Positions 19,487 through 20,357 of a stretch of DNA of 20,357 nt are shown piece after piece. Position numbers and translations under genes: made by a program. Each line of letters opens with the position of its first letter. Within the stretch, counting starts at the first letter, position 1. Origin of the DNA: Cruorifilaria tuberocauda (lineage: Eukaryota > Nematoda > Chromadorea > Rhabditida > Onchocercidae); assembly GCA_013365365.1 (NCBI GenBank), contig JABVXU010000790.1, positions 1 to 20,357 on the forward strand, read 5' to 3'. The notes beneath the pieces are model-generated. The model saw nothing but the letters and a program-made list of their open reading frames with translations. It was not told where the DNA came from and did no database searches.

Positions 19487-20325
19487 TTGTAGTTTTTTAT
19501 TAATATTTAATCTTCTCATTGTAAAATCAGATTTATTAATTTTTTCGTTTTCTATTATTAACCTTCTTGATATTACCTAAAAGAATGTAAAACAAAGTTG
19601 ATTCGTTCAAAGTTAAAAATAAAAATAATGAATAACTTTATCCGATTATGTTGTTGAAAATATTAACTCATCAACGATTTGTTATCAGTATATGTTATCA
19701 CTATCAATATTTGTAAATGAAAATACCATTAGTTATTTATAATATCATAACATATAAGTAAATAACCTAAAAATTTTGTTTACTTCTTAACAGTTAGTTG
19801 AATTTTTTAGCGTTTGTCAAAAATTTGTAAAATATTTGCGAATTATTGATAGCGAAAAAAAGAAAAAGAGTTAGAAAATGGGAAATCGATTGAAAGGATA
19901 ATAATTAAAATTGTTGTTAAAAATTAGAATGAATATAAGTTTGTAAAGTAATATTATCTTTTTATTTGCATATTTACTTTCACAAAAAAAATTCTTATTT
20001 AGATCAACTCGTTCCTACAAAAATTGCAGAAATCTTCGAAATTAAAACATACTCGAGATTAGCACATATTTTATTGGAATGAAAAATTCATTTTCAATCA
20101 TTATATACATTCATTAGCTTAATTGACCTCTTTATAACTATTCTCCATGACCTTTCACATTCTAGATAAATTTATTTACATCAATCCAATATTATCAATA
20201 TTTGGTCGATGATGTTTTAGTTAATGCTTATTAGAATATAATGCGTGGAAATGCCACAAATTTTACTTTCATTTAATTTTAAATAAATTTTGTATTTATG
20301 ATTTATGATTATTTCATTTTATATA

Positions 20326-20327
<2 letters not shown>
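19487..20327. other. A+T-rich stretch, nothing recognised
   Basis: No exon, RNA gene or tandem repeat is supported between the palindrome and the ATT tract at the window end. Confidence 0.45.

Positions 20328-20357
<30 letters not shown>
20328..20357. repeat. ATT triplet microsatellite running off the window end
   Basis: Ten uninterrupted ATT units up to the last base. The tract probably continues beyond the window. Confidence 0.95.

Noticed and set aside
1..20357. tRNA or rRNA genes, transposase or reverse-transcriptase frames, terminal repeats of a mobile element
   Set aside because: No tRNA B-box-like GGTTCGA context, rRNA core or transposon protein motif was seen by eye on either strand. 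A model-based search was not possible.

Overview
The window looks like low-GC nuclear DNA of a nematode, most plausibly a filarial or other spirurid. Three things point that way: a very A+T-rich background, a protein-kinase gene broken into nine exons by GT..AG introns of about 85 to 611 bases, and kinase motifs closest to the tau-tubulin-kinase-like (TTBKL) branch of the casein kinase 1 group, which is strongly expanded in nematodes. The species assignment is an inference. No bacterial, phage or viral gene organisation is visible.

One gene is well supported. On the + strand from 13045 to 16816, nine exons join in phase to give 472 codons. Residues 1-128 are a low-complexity leader carrying a Thr/Ala run encoded by an ACA/GCA microsatellite. 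Residues ~129-410 are a complete kinase domain with Gly loop, beta-3 Lys, alpha-C Glu, catalytic Asp, DFG and the alpha-F RRDDLES element. A short tail follows. The HRD motif reads HCD because the split codon at the exon 4/5 junction is TG|T. A canonical AATAAA lies 45 bases past the stop.

The remaining ~16 kb is intergenic or intronic-type sequence dominated by simple and tandem repeats. From left to right: a weak candidate 3'-terminal exon pair (509-767); a TG-rich block tandemly duplicated (1290-1640); GAT/AAT triplet tracts (1721-2275); a ~59-bp minisatellite (2462-2670); AAC/AAT triplets (3789-4068); a TACCATAATATT array (5350-5500); a CA tract (5745-5860); a long GAT tract (6491-6872); a ~120-bp three-copy repeat with internal GA tracts (7131-7480); a ~157-bp three-copy repeat (8742-9147); opposed GA and CT tracts (10247-10494); a degenerate GGATTATAG array with CACGTG-like palindromes (11428-11700); and AAT and AG tracts just upstream of the kinase. 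Downstream of the kinase there are short minisatellites, a perfect 26-bp-stem hairpin (18506-18562) and a near-perfect palindrome (19449-19486).

Several short open frames with good-looking splice sites or start codons are listed as low-confidence candidates. At this base composition dozens of 50-codon open frames are expected by chance, so they are leads, not genes. I see no tRNA, rRNA, spliced-leader gene, CRISPR array or intact transposase.
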